Part shown: piece after piece, positions 1 through 8,034 of the stretch
Position numbering within the stretch: the first letter of the stretch is position 1
Layout: each line of letters starts with the position of its first letter
Assembly (NCBI RefSeq): GCF_002879865.1
Contig: NZ_PNXY01000041.1
Coordinates: forward strand, 1-42,002
Reading direction: 5' to 3'
DNA: 42,002 nt
Origin: Paraburkholderia rhynchosiae
Lineage (GTDB): Bacteria; Pseudomonadota; Gammaproteobacteria; Burkholderiales; Burkholderiaceae
Made by a program: the position numbers and the translations under genes
Notes under the pieces: model-generated
Seen by the model: the letters and a program-made list of their open reading frames with translations, nothing else
Database searches by the model: none
What the model was told of the DNA's origin: nothing

Positions 1-18
1 GGGCCAGGTGTACCCGGC

Positions 19-1470
19 ATGGGCAACGCGAAGCGTGCCGCATCCGGCAAGCGCCGAGAATGGCTGCCCGCGGCCATGCTGTGGATGATCACGGCGGTGT
101 TGATCGTCGCGCACCAGGGCACGGTGCTCACGCTCGCGTTTCCGGTGCTCGCGATCCTCACGGGCTTGTGGCTCTACTTCAAGAGTCCGGCGCGCTATAT
201 CGGCTTCATGTGGTGGCTGTGGTTTCTGAGCCCGGAAGTCCGGCGTCTCGCCGACTGGTCCAAGGGCTCGTTCACGCCGACGAGCCTGATCCAGGTCGCG
301 CCGCTCGCCGTGACGATGATCAGCGCACTGTCGCTCGTGCGCTACTACAGGCTGCTCGGGCAGCGGCGCGGCCTTCCGGTGCTGCTGATCCTGCTCGGGC
401 TCGTCTACGCTTATCTCGTCGGCGTGATTTCGAGCGGCCCGCTCGCGGCCACCTACGACCTCGCGAACTGGCTGTATCCGATCCTGATCGGCTTTCACAT
501 CATGGCGAACACCCGCCAGTATCCGCAGTATCGCGACACCATCGTCAACACGTTTATCTGGGGCATGCTCGTGATGGGCGGCTACGGCCTGATCCAGTTT
601 TTCATCATGCCGCAGTGGGACGCGCTGTGGATGCTCGGTTCGCAGATGAACTCGCAAGGCGACGCCGTGCCGATGGGCGTGCGCGTCTTCAGCACGATGA
701 ATTCCTCCGGGCCGTTCGCGTTCGCGATGATGGGCGCGATGGTCTACGTGATGGCCGCCACGCATCGCGTGCGCTGGATCGCCGCGGCGCTCGGTTTCTT
801 CTCGTTCGCGCTGAGCCTCGTGCGCTCCACGTGGGGCGGCTGGATCATCGCGCTGCTGATCCAGTTGATCAAATCGAATAATAAGGTGCGCGTGCGGATC
901 GTCGCGAGCGCGGTGCTGCTTGCGGGGCTGTGCGTGCCGCTTCTCGCCGTCGGTCCGGTGGCCGAGCGGATGCAGGCGCGCCTGTCCACCATCGTCAATC
1001 TGAATGACGACCAGAGCTACGCGGCGCGTAATGAGTTCTACGCGACCTTCGCCAAAACGGCCTTTACCGACGTCTCCGGCGAAGGTATGGGCGCGACCGG
1101 CACGTCGACCAAGCTGTCGAACGATGGCGGCCAGCTCGGCCAGTACGGCAACTTCGACAGCGGCGTGATGAACATTCCGTTCGTGCTCGGCTGGCCCGGC
1201 ACGCTGCTCTACATGTCGGGCATCGTCTGGCTGCTGACGCGCGCCGTGCTCGCGTCGTTCAAGCTGCGCAACGACAAATACGTATCCGCCTGCCTCAGCC
1301 TCTGTCTCGCGACGTTCGCGATGCTGGTGTTCACCAATTCTCTGGTCGGCACCGGCGGTCTGCTGCTTTTCATGAGTGTTTTTTCGATTCTTTCCGCGGT
1401 CCATTACGAAAAAATCAACCGGGCGAGTACGCCATTGCGCACGCCAATTTTCCACGGAGGCACTGATTGA
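19..1470 (+). CDS. bceI: Wzy-type exopolysaccharide polymerase (BceI-like), inner membrane
   Basis: A 483-residue, strongly hydrophobic protein with about ten or more membrane segments, a long loop around residues 330-380 and a short charged C-terminus, which is the layout of O-antigen ligase/Wzy polymerases. Such proteins join lipid-linked repeat units on the periplasmic side of the inner membrane. No short catalytic motif is diagnostic for the family, so the call rests on topology and place: it sits directly before two GT4 glycosyltransferases, as bceI does before bceJ and bceK in the cepacian bce-I cluster. The ATG at 19 follows AGGTG by 8 bases. The TGA overlaps the TTG start of the next gene. 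The operon clearly begins upstream of the window. A WaaL-type ligase is the main alternative. Confidence 0.8.
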   Translation: MGNAKRAASGKRREWLPAAMLWMITAVLIVAHQGTVLTLAFPVLAILTGLWLYFKSPARYIGFMWWLWFLSPEVRRLADWSKGSFTPTSLIQVAPLAVTMISALSLVRYYRLLGQRRGLPVLLILLGLVYAYLVGVISSGPLAATYDLANWLYPILIGFHIMANTRQYPQYRDTIVNTFIWGMLVMGGYGLIQFFIMPQWDALWMLGSQMNSQGDAVPMGVRVFSTMNSSGPFAFAMMGAMVYVMAATHRVRWIAAALGFFSFALSLVRSTWGGWIIALLIQLIKSNNKVRVRIVASAVLLAGLCVPLLAVGPVAERMQARLSTIVNLNDDQSYAARNEFYATFAKTAFTDVSGEGMGATGTSTKLSNDGGQLGQYGNFDSGVMNIPFVLGWPGTLLYMSGIVWLLTRAVLASFKLRNDKYVSACLSLCLATFAMLVFTNSLVGTGGLLLFMSVFSILSAVHYEKINRASTPLRTPIFHGGTD

Positions 1471-2696
1471 GAGTCGCCATTGTCACGCACGTTGTGCGCC
1501 ATAACGACGGCCAGGGGCGCGTCAACCACGAGATCGCACGCGCGGCGCTCGACGAAAACATCGGCGTCACGCTGATCGCCTCGCACGTGGCGCCCGATCT
1601 GCTGGTTCATCCGAACGTCCGCTGGGTGCCGATGAAAATCGGCCGCTGGTGGCCCACCAATCTGTTGCGCCAGCAGGTGTTCGCGTTCAAGAGCGCGATG
1701 TGGTTGCGCGCGCATCGCCGCGAATACGACGTACTGCACGTAAACGGCTTCATCACGTGGATGCCCGCCGACGTCAACACGTCGCACTTTGTGCATAGCG
1801 GCTGGTTCGGCAGCAAGTACTACCCGTTCGGTCTCACGAAGGGCGTGTGGTCCGCGTATCAGTCGGTGTATACGCGCTGCAATGCGCTGCTCGAACGCTG
1901 GGCCTACCGGCGCTCGAAGGTGATCACGGCAGTGTCGCAAAAGGTCGCCGATGAAATCCGCGCGATCGGGCTCACGGCGGATAACCGCGTCGATGTGATT
2001 TACAACGGCGTGGACACGCGCGGTTTCGCTGCGGCCACCGGCGATCGCGCGAAATTCGGCTTACCGGAAGACGCCTTTTTGCTGCTGTTCGTCGGCGATC
2101 TGCGTACGCCGCGTAAGAACCTCGGCACGGTGCTGGCCGCGTTGAAGCATCTGCCGGAGCATGTGCAGATCGCGGTGGCAGGTTTCCTGCCGGGCAGTCC
2201 ATATCCTGACGAGGCCAAGGCGCTCGGCATCGCGCATCGCGTGCATTTTCTCGGGCTCGTCAAGGAGATGCCTGTGCTGATGCATTCGGTCGACGCGTTC
2301 GTGTTTCCGTCGCGTTACGAGGCGATGAGCCTGTCGCTGCTCGAAGCGATGGCGGCCGGGTTGCCGGTCGTCACCGCGCGCACCGCGGGCGGCGCAGAAA
2401 TCATCACGCCGGAATGCGGCATCGTGCTCGACGATCCGGACGATCCGAAGGCGCTGGCCGCCGCGGTCGCGCGCCTCGCCGCCGACGACAAAGCGCGCCG
2501 CGCGATGGGCGTGGCCGCCAACGAACTCGCGACCGGCTTCGGCTGGGCGCGGATGGCCGCGCAATACATCGCGCTGTATCGACAGCTTGAAGGACAGCAG
2601 AAGAATCGCCGGCGCAGCGAGGTAGAAGCAGCGGTGGCCGCAAAGACCGACGCGCTCACGCTAAACACGCTGGCCGGTCAGAAGGGCGCGGAATGA
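1467..2696 (+). CDS. bceJ: GT4 family glycosyltransferase (BceJ-like)
   Basis: A 409-residue cytoplasmic glycosyltransferase of the GT-B fold, probably adding one sugar to the undecaprenyl-linked repeat unit. The N-terminal Rossmann half starts MRVAIVTHVVRHNDGQGRVN, with the acceptor-side glycine loop. The C-terminal half holds VGDLRTPRKN near residue 210 and the EX7E motif (E285 and E293) followed by AMAAGLPVV, the nucleotide-sugar site. The start is a TTG at 1467, chosen because a GGAGG lies 6 bases upstream and the frame overlaps the previous stop as TTGA, which suggests translational coupling with the polymerase gene. The last 40 residues are Ala/Arg-rich and less conserved in character. 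The donor sugar cannot be told from sequence. The symbol is by cluster order. Confidence 0.85.
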   Translation: MRVAIVTHVVRHNDGQGRVNHEIARAALDENIGVTLIASHVAPDLLVHPNVRWVPMKIGRWWPTNLLRQQVFAFKSAMWLRAHRREYDVLHVNGFITWMPADVNTSHFVHSGWFGSKYYPFGLTKGVWSAYQSVYTRCNALLERWAYRRSKVITAVSQKVADEIRAIGLTADNRVDVIYNGVDTRGFAAATGDRAKFGLPEDAFLLLFVGDLRTPRKNLGTVLAALKHLPEHVQIAVAGFLPGSPYPDEAKALGIAHRVHFLGLVKEMPVLMHSVDAFVFPSRYEAMSLSLLEAMAAGLPVVTARTAGGAEIITPECGIVLDDPDDPKALAAAVARLAADDKARRAMGVAANELATGFGWARMAAQYIALYRQLEGQQKNRRRSEVEAAVAAKTDALTLNTLAGQKGAE

Positions 2697-2775
2697 CGCG
2701 CTGCTTGACGCTTAAGCACGCCGCGCAGCCAGCGCTCGACTATCACAACTCATGCAACACAAAGGGGCAATGACA

Positions 2776-3942
2776 ATGACGACGAGTTCAATCAAATCGC
2801 TGCAGATCGGGATGCACTGGTTCCCCGAGCGCGCGGGCGGCCTCGACCGCATGTATTACTCGCTGGTCGGCGCGCTGCCCGGCGCGGGCGTCGCGGTGCG
2901 CGGCGTCGTGGCCGGCTCGCCGAAAGTTGCCGCCGACACGGGCGGCACCATCAACGGCTTCGGTTCGGCTGCGCAATCGCTGCCGTTCCGGCTGATGGCG
3001 GCGCGCCGTGCGCTGCGTCAGGAAATCAGCATGTCGCGCCCCGACGTGATCTCGTCGCACTTCGCGCTCTATACGTTTCCGGGGCTCGACGTGACGCGCG
3101 GCATTCCGCAGGTGTCGCATTTTCAGGGGCCGTGGGCGGACGAGAGCCACGTGGAAGGCGCCGATTCGCTCGGTCAGCGCGCGAAGCATTATCTCGAGCA
3201 ATCGGTCTATGCACGCTCGTCGCGGCTGATCGTGTTGTCGGAGGCCTTCGGCAAGATCCTGACTTCGCGCTATCGCATCTCGCCGGATCGCGTACGCGTG
3301 GTGCCGGGCTGCGTCGATGTCGAACAGTTCAATTTGCCGATGACGCCCGCCGAGGCGCGTCTTAAGCTGCAATTGCCGCAGGACCGGCCAATCGTGCTGG
3401 CGGTACGGCGTCTCGTGCGGCGCATGGGTCTGGAGGATCTGATCGACGCGGTCAAGCTGCTCAAGCCGAGCCACCCTGATGTGCTGCTGCTGATCGCGGG
3501 CAAGGGACGTCTTGCGGACGAACTGCAGGCGCGCATCGACGAAGCCGGTTTGCAGGACAACGTGAAGCTGCTGGGCTTCGTGCCAGATCAGCATCTTGCG
3601 GCGTTGTATCGCGCGGCGAATATCAGCGTGGTGCCGACGGTGGCGCTGGAAGGATTTGGCCTGATCACGGTCGAGTCGCTCGCGTCGGGCACGCCGGTGC
3701 TGGTGACGCCGGTCGGCGGTTTGCCGGAGGCGGTGGCGGGGCTGTCGCCCGATCTCGTGCTGCCGGAGACGGGCGCTAAGGCGATAGCGGCGGGACTTGC
3801 AGGCGCGCTGAGCGGCTCATTGAAGCTGCCCGACGCCGAGGCGTGCCGACGCTATGCCCGCGAGAACTTCGATAACTCGGTGATCGCGAAGCGCGTGGCG
3901 TCGGTGTATAGCGAGGCCATCGCGGCGGGCGGGGTGCATTGA
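2776..3942 (+). CDS. bceK: GT4 family glycosyltransferase (BceK-like)
   Basis: A 388-residue GT-B glycosyltransferase, the last gene of the left exopolysaccharide operon. The N-terminal half opens with the pattern GMHWFPERAGGLDR. The C-terminal donor-binding half has VLAVRRLVRRMGLEDLI and the EX7E pair E292 and E300, followed by SLASGTPVLVTPVGGLPE. Three in-frame ATGs compete (2752, 2770, 2776). AAGGGG at 2762-2767 lies 8 bases before the ATG at 2776 and too close to 2770, so 2776 is preferred; a start at 2752 would add 8 residues. It follows bceJ after a 79-base gap and ends before a hairpin, convergent with the PPK2 gene. Donor and acceptor sugars are unknown. The bceK symbol is from gene order in the cepacian cluster. 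Confidence 0.83.
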   Translation: MTTSSIKSLQIGMHWFPERAGGLDRMYYSLVGALPGAGVAVRGVVAGSPKVAADTGGTINGFGSAAQSLPFRLMAARRALRQEISMSRPDVISSHFALYTFPGLDVTRGIPQVSHFQGPWADESHVEGADSLGQRAKHYLEQSVYARSSRLIVLSEAFGKILTSRYRISPDRVRVVPGCVDVEQFNLPMTPAEARLKLQLPQDRPIVLAVRRLVRRMGLEDLIDAVKLLKPSHPDVLLLIAGKGRLADELQARIDEAGLQDNVKLLGFVPDQHLAALYRAANISVVPTVALEGFGLITVESLASGTPVLVTPVGGLPEAVAGLSPDLVLPETGAKAIAAGLAGALSGSLKLPDAEACRRYARENFDNSVIAKRVASVYSEAIAAGGVH

Positions 3943-3988
3943 GTTTTCGTCGCACTTCGGGCTCGTGGTATCTGGCAGATGGCATCGG

Positions 3989-4020
3989 GCGGTTCGAGCG
4001 GACGCCGTTCGAACCGCTTG
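3989..4020 (+). terminator. hairpin between convergent bceK and ppk2
   Basis: A 9-bp perfect stem (GCGGTTCGA at 3989-3997 with TCGAACCGC at 4009-4017) with an 11-base loop lies 47 bases after the bceK stop and before the ppk2 stop. The following bases (TTGCCCTTACTT) are only weakly T-rich, so it is a probable but not strong intrinsic terminator for the plus strand. Confidence 0.45.
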
Positions 4021-4027
4021 CCCTTAC

Positions 4028-5263
4028 TTACATGGCTCTTCCGACAACCAATGGATCGACGACGCCAATCGACTCCGTGTCGCGGTTTGCATATGGCAGC
4101 TTATGCAGCACGTAGCGCATCGCATTGAGCCGCGCCCGCTTTTTGCAATCCGAACGGACAACGGTCCACGGCGCGTCGGCGGTGTCGGTTTGCGCGAACA
4201 TCGCTTCCTTGGCCTGCGTGTAATCGTCCCATTTGTCGAGCGACGCGAGATCGACAGGACTCAGCTTCCACTGCTTCAGCGGATGAACCTGCCGCTCCTT
4301 GAAACGGCGGCGCTGTTCCTCGCGGCTCACCGAAAACCAGAACTTGACGATATGTGTGCCGCTGCGTGCAAGATGCCGTTCGAACTCGGGCACCTGCTGG
4401 ATGAAGTCGCCGTATTCCTGCGCCGAGCAGAAGCCCATCACGCGTTCGACGCCGGCGCGGTTGTACCAGGACCGGTCGAACAGCACGATCTCGCCGGCTG
4501 TGGGCAAATGTTGAACGTAGCGCTGAAAATACCACTGGCCGCGTTCGTATTCCGTCGGCTTTTCCAGTGCGACGACGCGCGCGCCGCGCGGATTCAGATG
4601 TTCCATGAAACGTTTGATCGTGCCGCCTTTGCCGGCCGCGTCTCGTCCTTCGAACAGAATCACGACGCGCTGACCCGTCTCGCGCACCCACGCCTGCAGC
4701 TTCAGCAACTCGACTTGCAGACGATACTTCTGCTTCTCATAGGCGCGCCGCGACATCAGATTGCGATACGGATAGCCGCCTTCGCGAAACGCGGGTGACA
4801 GTTCGTCGTCCGGATGACGGGCGGCGCTCGCGTGCCACGCGGCAGGATTGCCTTCGAGCAATTGCATGCGCAACGCGCGGGCTTCGTCGGGCGAGAGGCC
4901 GTCCATCAGCGCCTTGATCGTGCCGATCAAACTGGCGCCGCTTGGCTCGGCGTCGGATTGGGCTTGCGCCGGTGCGGTCAACGCGCTTTCGGCGCCACTG
5001 AAAATGAAGGCGTTCGCGGCTTCGATCGCTCGGCTGGTTTCGTTGCGTTCAGCCGCGCGCCCGGCTCGTGCGGCGTCACTTGCCGGCGTTGCGGTTGCGT
5101 TTGCGGTGGAAGCGTTGTTCGGTTGGGGCGTGTCGCCGCACACGTCAACCGCGACGTCGCCCTGGCTGACGAGCCGCGCGGCCGGGGGCCGTTGGCCGTT
5201 TCTGTTTTCCGGGGATGCCAAATGAAAATACCTCGATGAAGATTGATCTTCGCGCGCGAGCAT
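4028..5263 (-). CDS. ppk2: polyphosphate kinase 2 (PPK2) family protein
   Basis: A 411-residue kinase that moves phosphate between polyphosphate and nucleoside diphosphates in the cytoplasm. The core starts near residue 170. It has the Walker A loop GRDAAGKGG at 206-214 and the Walker B/lid block DRSWYNRAGVERVMGFC from 263. The arginine-rich lid EEQRRRFKERQ follows, and the protein ends soon after YVLHKLPY. These are the defining motifs of PPK2. The first 110 residues or so are low-complexity, rich in Ala, Asn, Ser and Thr, with no recognisable domain. The next in-frame ATG is around residue 120, so most of the extension is probably translated if the ATG at 5263 is used, but this start has no clear ribosome site. 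It is convergent with bceK and unrelated to exopolysaccharide in function. Confidence 0.9.
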   Translation of the reverse strand: MLAREDQSSSRYFHLASPENRNGQRPPAARLVSQGDVAVDVCGDTPQPNNASTANATATPASDAARAGRAAERNETSRAIEAANAFIFSGAESALTAPAQAQSDAEPSGASLIGTIKALMDGLSPDEARALRMQLLEGNPAAWHASAARHPDDELSPAFREGGYPYRNLMSRRAYEKQKYRLQVELLKLQAWVRETGQRVVILFEGRDAAGKGGTIKRFMEHLNPRGARVVALEKPTEYERGQWYFQRYVQHLPTAGEIVLFDRSWYNRAGVERVMGFCSAQEYGDFIQQVPEFERHLARSGTHIVKFWFSVSREEQRRRFKERQVHPLKQWKLSPVDLASLDKWDDYTQAKEAMFAQTDTADAPWTVVRSDCKKRARLNAMRYVLHKLPYANRDTESIGVVDPLVVGRAM

Positions 5264-5291
5264 GGCGCACGCAGCCGGGCACCACGGCCAG

Positions 5292-5513
5292 TTACGCAGC
5301 CGAAGCCGCTTTCACCAGCACGCCGTAAAGCTGATCCTTAAGCAGGAGCTTTTCTTTTTTCATCCTTTCGATGGTGGCGCTGTCAGCGGGCGTGACATTC
5401 GTCTCCATGTTATGGATACGGTGATCAAGCTCGTTGTGACGGTTAAACAGGCGGGAGAAGTGGGCGTCTTCAGTCTTGAGACGGGAGATCAGGTCGCGAT
5501 ATTCGGGAAACAT
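5292..5513 (-). CDS. YdcH/DUF465 family small protein
   Basis: A 73-residue, highly charged, probably coiled-coil protein of the DUF465 (YdcH) family, whose function is not established. The start MFPEYRDLISRLK agrees with the family's usual N-terminus, as I recall it for E. coli YdcH, and it is followed by the typical FNRHNELDHRI and the C-terminal MKKEKLLLKDQLY helix. The ATG at 5513 is chosen because the family begins there and GGAG lies 6 bases upstream. Longer readings (from 5582 or 5525) would add residues that match nothing in the family. A strong hairpin lies 28 bases upstream in the leader. Confidence 0.88.
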   Translation of the reverse strand: MFPEYRDLISRLKTEDAHFSRLFNRHNELDHRIHNMETNVTPADSATIERMKKEKLLLKDQLYGVLVKAASAA

Positions 5514-5540
5514 CTGGCGCTCCATCCGGCGAGTGGGGAA

Positions 5541-5571
5541 GGCACCGGTTCTTGCGGAAAGAACCGGCGCC
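5541..5571 (-). promoter_or_regulatory. leader hairpin upstream of the YdcH-family gene
   Basis: GGCACCGGTTCTT (5541-5553) pairs with AAGAACCGGCGCC (5559-5571) with one mismatch and a 5-base loop, giving a 12-pair stem. On the minus strand it ends 28 bases before the start codon and is not followed by a T run, so it is better read as a leader structure than as a terminator. Its role is unknown. Confidence 0.4.
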
Positions 5572-5722
5572 GTCTGGAGCAATTATTTTTGCACTACCAG
5601 GTATTGGCGGCATTGACTTGAGTCATTGGGATCGGGCTTAAAAGGTTGCGTGCTTGAAAGGCAAAAGCGGCAGCGTAAACTAAGGCACGGCCAGGCAATG
5701 CGAGGCCGCACTTCAACCGCGT

Positions 5723-6082
5723 TCACGTGGCCCGACTGCCATCGGCGTTGAGCAGCCGGAACTCGGCCGGCGATTCTTCGAATGCGTGAGCACTGCGCAT
5801 GGCGGGCACGACTGCTTCGAGCTCCGTGTAGTCCAAACCCGCACACCAGGTTGCCATTCGCGCGAGGGAACTGATTAACGGCTCAGGCCGACCGCCCTTT
5901 GTCAGCGCCCTCAGACAGTCCACGAACTGCGGGTGAAAAAGCGTTGGAATAATGATGCGAGCGCGTCCCCCGCGAGAGAGCTCCGCATTCGTGATCAAAC
6001 GCGACAGGCGTCCGTTACCGTCAGCAAAGGGATGAACTTCTGCAGTTCGCCCTATGGAAGAGGCCTCATTGTCGCAATCCGG
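5723..6082 (-). pseudogene. 5'-truncated Fic-domain gene
   Basis: An open stretch of 119 codons bounded upstream by an in-frame TAG (6083-6085) and lacking a normal start. It reads through HPFADGNGRLSR (6034 down to 5999), the complete Fic active-site motif with its catalytic His and the phosphate-binding GNGR. It continues with LITNAELSRGGRARIIIPTLF and the usual post-motif helix region, ending ESPAEFRLL. Fic enzymes transfer AMP or other nucleotide parts to protein hydroxyls. Everything N-terminal to the motif (the flap and about 200 residues) is missing and no upstream frame supplies it, so this is most likely a decayed 3' fragment. A TTG at 5998 could only start translation after the motif. 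It marks past rearrangement between the two exopolysaccharide blocks. Confidence 0.8.
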
Positions 6083-6109
6083 CTAAAGTAAGCCGGAATT
6101 TGTCGTTTT
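6078..6109 (+). terminator. possible intrinsic terminator at the break point of the Fic remnant
   Basis: A 7-bp stem TCCGGCT (6078-6084) and AGCCGGA (6091-6097) with a 6-base loop is followed by ATTTGTCGTTTT. It coincides with the upstream end of the Fic fragment. No plus-strand gene precedes it, so it may be a leftover of the deleted neighbour or chance. Confidence 0.25.
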
Positions 6110-6217
6110 CCAGCTTTGGTTAGGCGACGCACATGCGCCGTACCGGCTCTCTGGCGTGTAGGCCTCGCAACATCGCTCCGAAGCCGACAACGCCATCGCA
6201 CCGTGCAAAGGTTGCGC

Positions 6218-7261
6218 TCAAAACGTCTCATGATGTTGATTACGTCCCAGGTCCGCATGAACCATCATGTGGCACAACTGCTCCAGGCTCGTTTGCGGCT
6301 GCCAGCCGAGTTTGTCGCGCGCTTTGTCCGCGCAGCCGATCAGCAGATCCACTTCGGCCGGCCGGTAGAACTTCGGATTCACGCGCACCAGCGTCTTGCC
6401 GGTGGCCACGTCGATGCCGATTTCACGCTCTTCCTTGCCCGACCATTCGAGCTGGTAATCCGCTGCGGCGAACGCCATGCGCACGAAGTCGCGGACCGTT
6501 TCCGTGCGGCCGGTCGCGAGCACGAAGGTATCCGGTTCGTCGGCTTGCAGCATGCGCCACATGCCTTCCACGTATTCGAGCGCGAAACCCCAGTCGCGTT
6601 TCGCGCCCAGATTGCCGAGTTCGAGCACGTCGTGCTTGCCGAGCCTGATCTTCGCAACCGTGTCGGTAATTTTGCGCGTCACGAATTCGCGCCCACGCAG
6701 CGGCGATTCGTGATTGAACAGAATGCCGCTGCTCGCAAAGAGACCGTACGACTCGCGATAATTGATCGTCGACCAATGCGCGAACAACTTGGCGACGCCA
6801 TACGGGCTGCGCGGATAGAAAGGCGTATCTTCGCGTTGCGGCACAGCCTGCACGAGCCCGAACATCTCCGAGGTCGACGCCTGGTAGTAACGCATCCTGG
6901 GATTGAGGATGCGGATGCCTTCGAGCAGATTCAGCGCTCCTATGCCAGTCACCTCTGCTGTGGTCACCGGCTGATCGAACGACACACCTACAAAGCTCTG
7001 CGCGGCGAGGTTATACAGCTCGTCGGCCTGCGCGCCTTCCAGCAGCCGCAGCGTCGAACCGAGGTCGGTCAGGTCGTGTTCGACCAGACGCAGATTCGGA
7101 TGATCGAGCACGCCCAGTTCGCGGATGCGCCAGAAATTTACGGAGCTCGTGCGCCGATAGGTGCCCGTCACCTGATAGCCCTTGTCGAGCAGCAGTTTGG
7201 TCAGGTAGGCGCCGTCCTGTCCGGACACACCCGTGATGATCGCTTTGCGTGGTTGGCTCAT
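6218..7261 (-). CDS. bceN: GDP-mannose 4,6-dehydratase (BceN)
   Basis: A 347-residue extended short-chain dehydrogenase that turns GDP-D-mannose into GDP-4-keto-6-deoxy-D-mannose, the first step to GDP-D-rhamnose or GDP-fucose. The NADP site is GVSGQDG at 11-17, with YRRTSS at 35-40 after strand beta-2. Catalytic residues visible are T130 with S131-E132 of STSEMFG, and Y154 and K158 of the YGVAK motif. Length matches the family. In the cepacian pathway BceN supplies the rhamnose precursor, and its place as the third gene of a minus-strand operon after an acyltransferase and an SGNH hydrolase fits that role. The gap to the SGNH gene is only 38 bases. The 4-reductase (Rmd) that would finish GDP-rhamnose is not in this window. 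Confidence 0.95.
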   Translation of the reverse strand: MSQPRKAIITGVSGQDGAYLTKLLLDKGYQVTGTYRRTSSVNFWRIRELGVLDHPNLRLVEHDLTDLGSTLRLLEGAQADELYNLAAQSFVGVSFDQPVTTAEVTGIGALNLLEGIRILNPRMRYYQASTSEMFGLVQAVPQREDTPFYPRSPYGVAKLFAHWSTINYRESYGLFASSGILFNHESPLRGREFVTRKITDTVAKIRLGKHDVLELGNLGAKRDWGFALEYVEGMWRMLQADEPDTFVLATGRTETVRDFVRMAFAAADYQLEWSGKEEREIGIDVATGKTLVRVNPKFYRPAEVDLLIGCADKARDKLGWQPQTSLEQLCHMMVHADLGRNQHHETF

Positions 7262-7299
7262 AGCTTGCCTTCAATATTGGTAAAAGAAAAAAGAGCACC

Positions 7300-8034
7300 T
7301 CAGAGCGTGCCATCCAGGAGCCGCCGCACCAGCGGTTCGACGACCTGAAAATCCTGCTCGGCCTTGAGCCGGTATAAGCCCGGTTTCGGATGCGCGCCAT
7401 CGGACATCAGCGTCTTCCAGTCGGGCAGACTGCTGATGTACGCGAACTGGTCGACGAGCGATACCTGCTGCTCGGCAGCCACGCGGCGCGTCATTGCGAC
7501 CATCGAGGCGAGCCGCGCGTTGAGCCGGTTGTCGGGCATCGGATTTGAGGTCTCCAGCACCGGCTCTTTGCCGAGCGCGCGGGCGGTTTTGACGAGCGTC
7601 GTCTGCGCTGCGTAGAACTGCTCGGGCGTCTGGTTCTGCATCACTTCGTTGATGCCGTAATTGATCAGCACGATCTGCGCGGGCGACGCGGCGAGCCGTT
7701 CGCGCCAGGGCAGACCGGCGGTCGGCCCCGCGCGGCGATTGCCCGTGCCGTCGCGCAATTGCGTGGCCATGGTGCCGCCCACGCCATAGTTGGCGACGCG
7801 CACGCGCTCGCCGTGACGCGTCTGCAATTCGTCCTGTAGATAAGCGACGGCGTTCTCCGCTTGCGGCGCGCAATGGCCTTCGCTGCACGAGATGCCGAGC
7901 GTGGTCGAATCGCCGTACGCGTCGATCAATATCTGCGCTTGCGCGGCGCGCGCGTCGCTGACAGCCGCAGCAAGAGGGATCGCGGTGAGCGTCGCGAACA
8001 TCGCTGCCGCGGCGAGCCCTGGGCGGCATCTCAT
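7300..8034 (-). CDS. secreted SGNH/GDSL hydrolase of the exopolysaccharide operon
   Basis: A 244-residue exported esterase or acyltransferase. A signal peptide of about 30 residues (MRCRPGLAAAAMFATLTAIP, ending ARA) is followed by block I DAYGDSTTLG with nucleophile S43. Block II is NYGVGG at 82-87, block III YGINE has N129, and block V DGAH has D212 and H215, so the whole SGNH catalytic set is present. The ATG at 8034 overlaps the stop of the acyltransferase gene as ATGA, which fixes this start and implies coupled translation. A longer reading frame upstream is inside the acyltransferase gene. Known families pair a membrane acyltransferase-3 protein with an SGNH domain for sugar O-acetylation, so I infer it finishes or edits acyl groups on the polymer in the periplasm. 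Confidence 0.85.
   Translation of the reverse strand: MRCRPGLAAAAMFATLTAIPLAAAVSDARAAQAQILIDAYGDSTTLGISCSEGHCAPQAENAVAYLQDELQTRHGERVRVANYGVGGTMATQLRDGTGNRRAGPTAGLPWRERLAASPAQIVLINYGINEVMQNQTPEQFYAAQTTLVKTARALGKEPVLETSNPMPDNRLNARLASMVAMTRRVAAEQQVSLVDQFAYISSLPDWKTLMSDGAHPKPGLYRLKAEQDFQVVEPLVRRLLDGTL

Noticed and set aside
6116..7348. Long open frame (410 codons) on the plus strand opposite bceN
   Set aside because: It mirrors the real gene; GC-rich third positions keep the opposite frame open. Composition is His/Arg-rich and matches no protein type.
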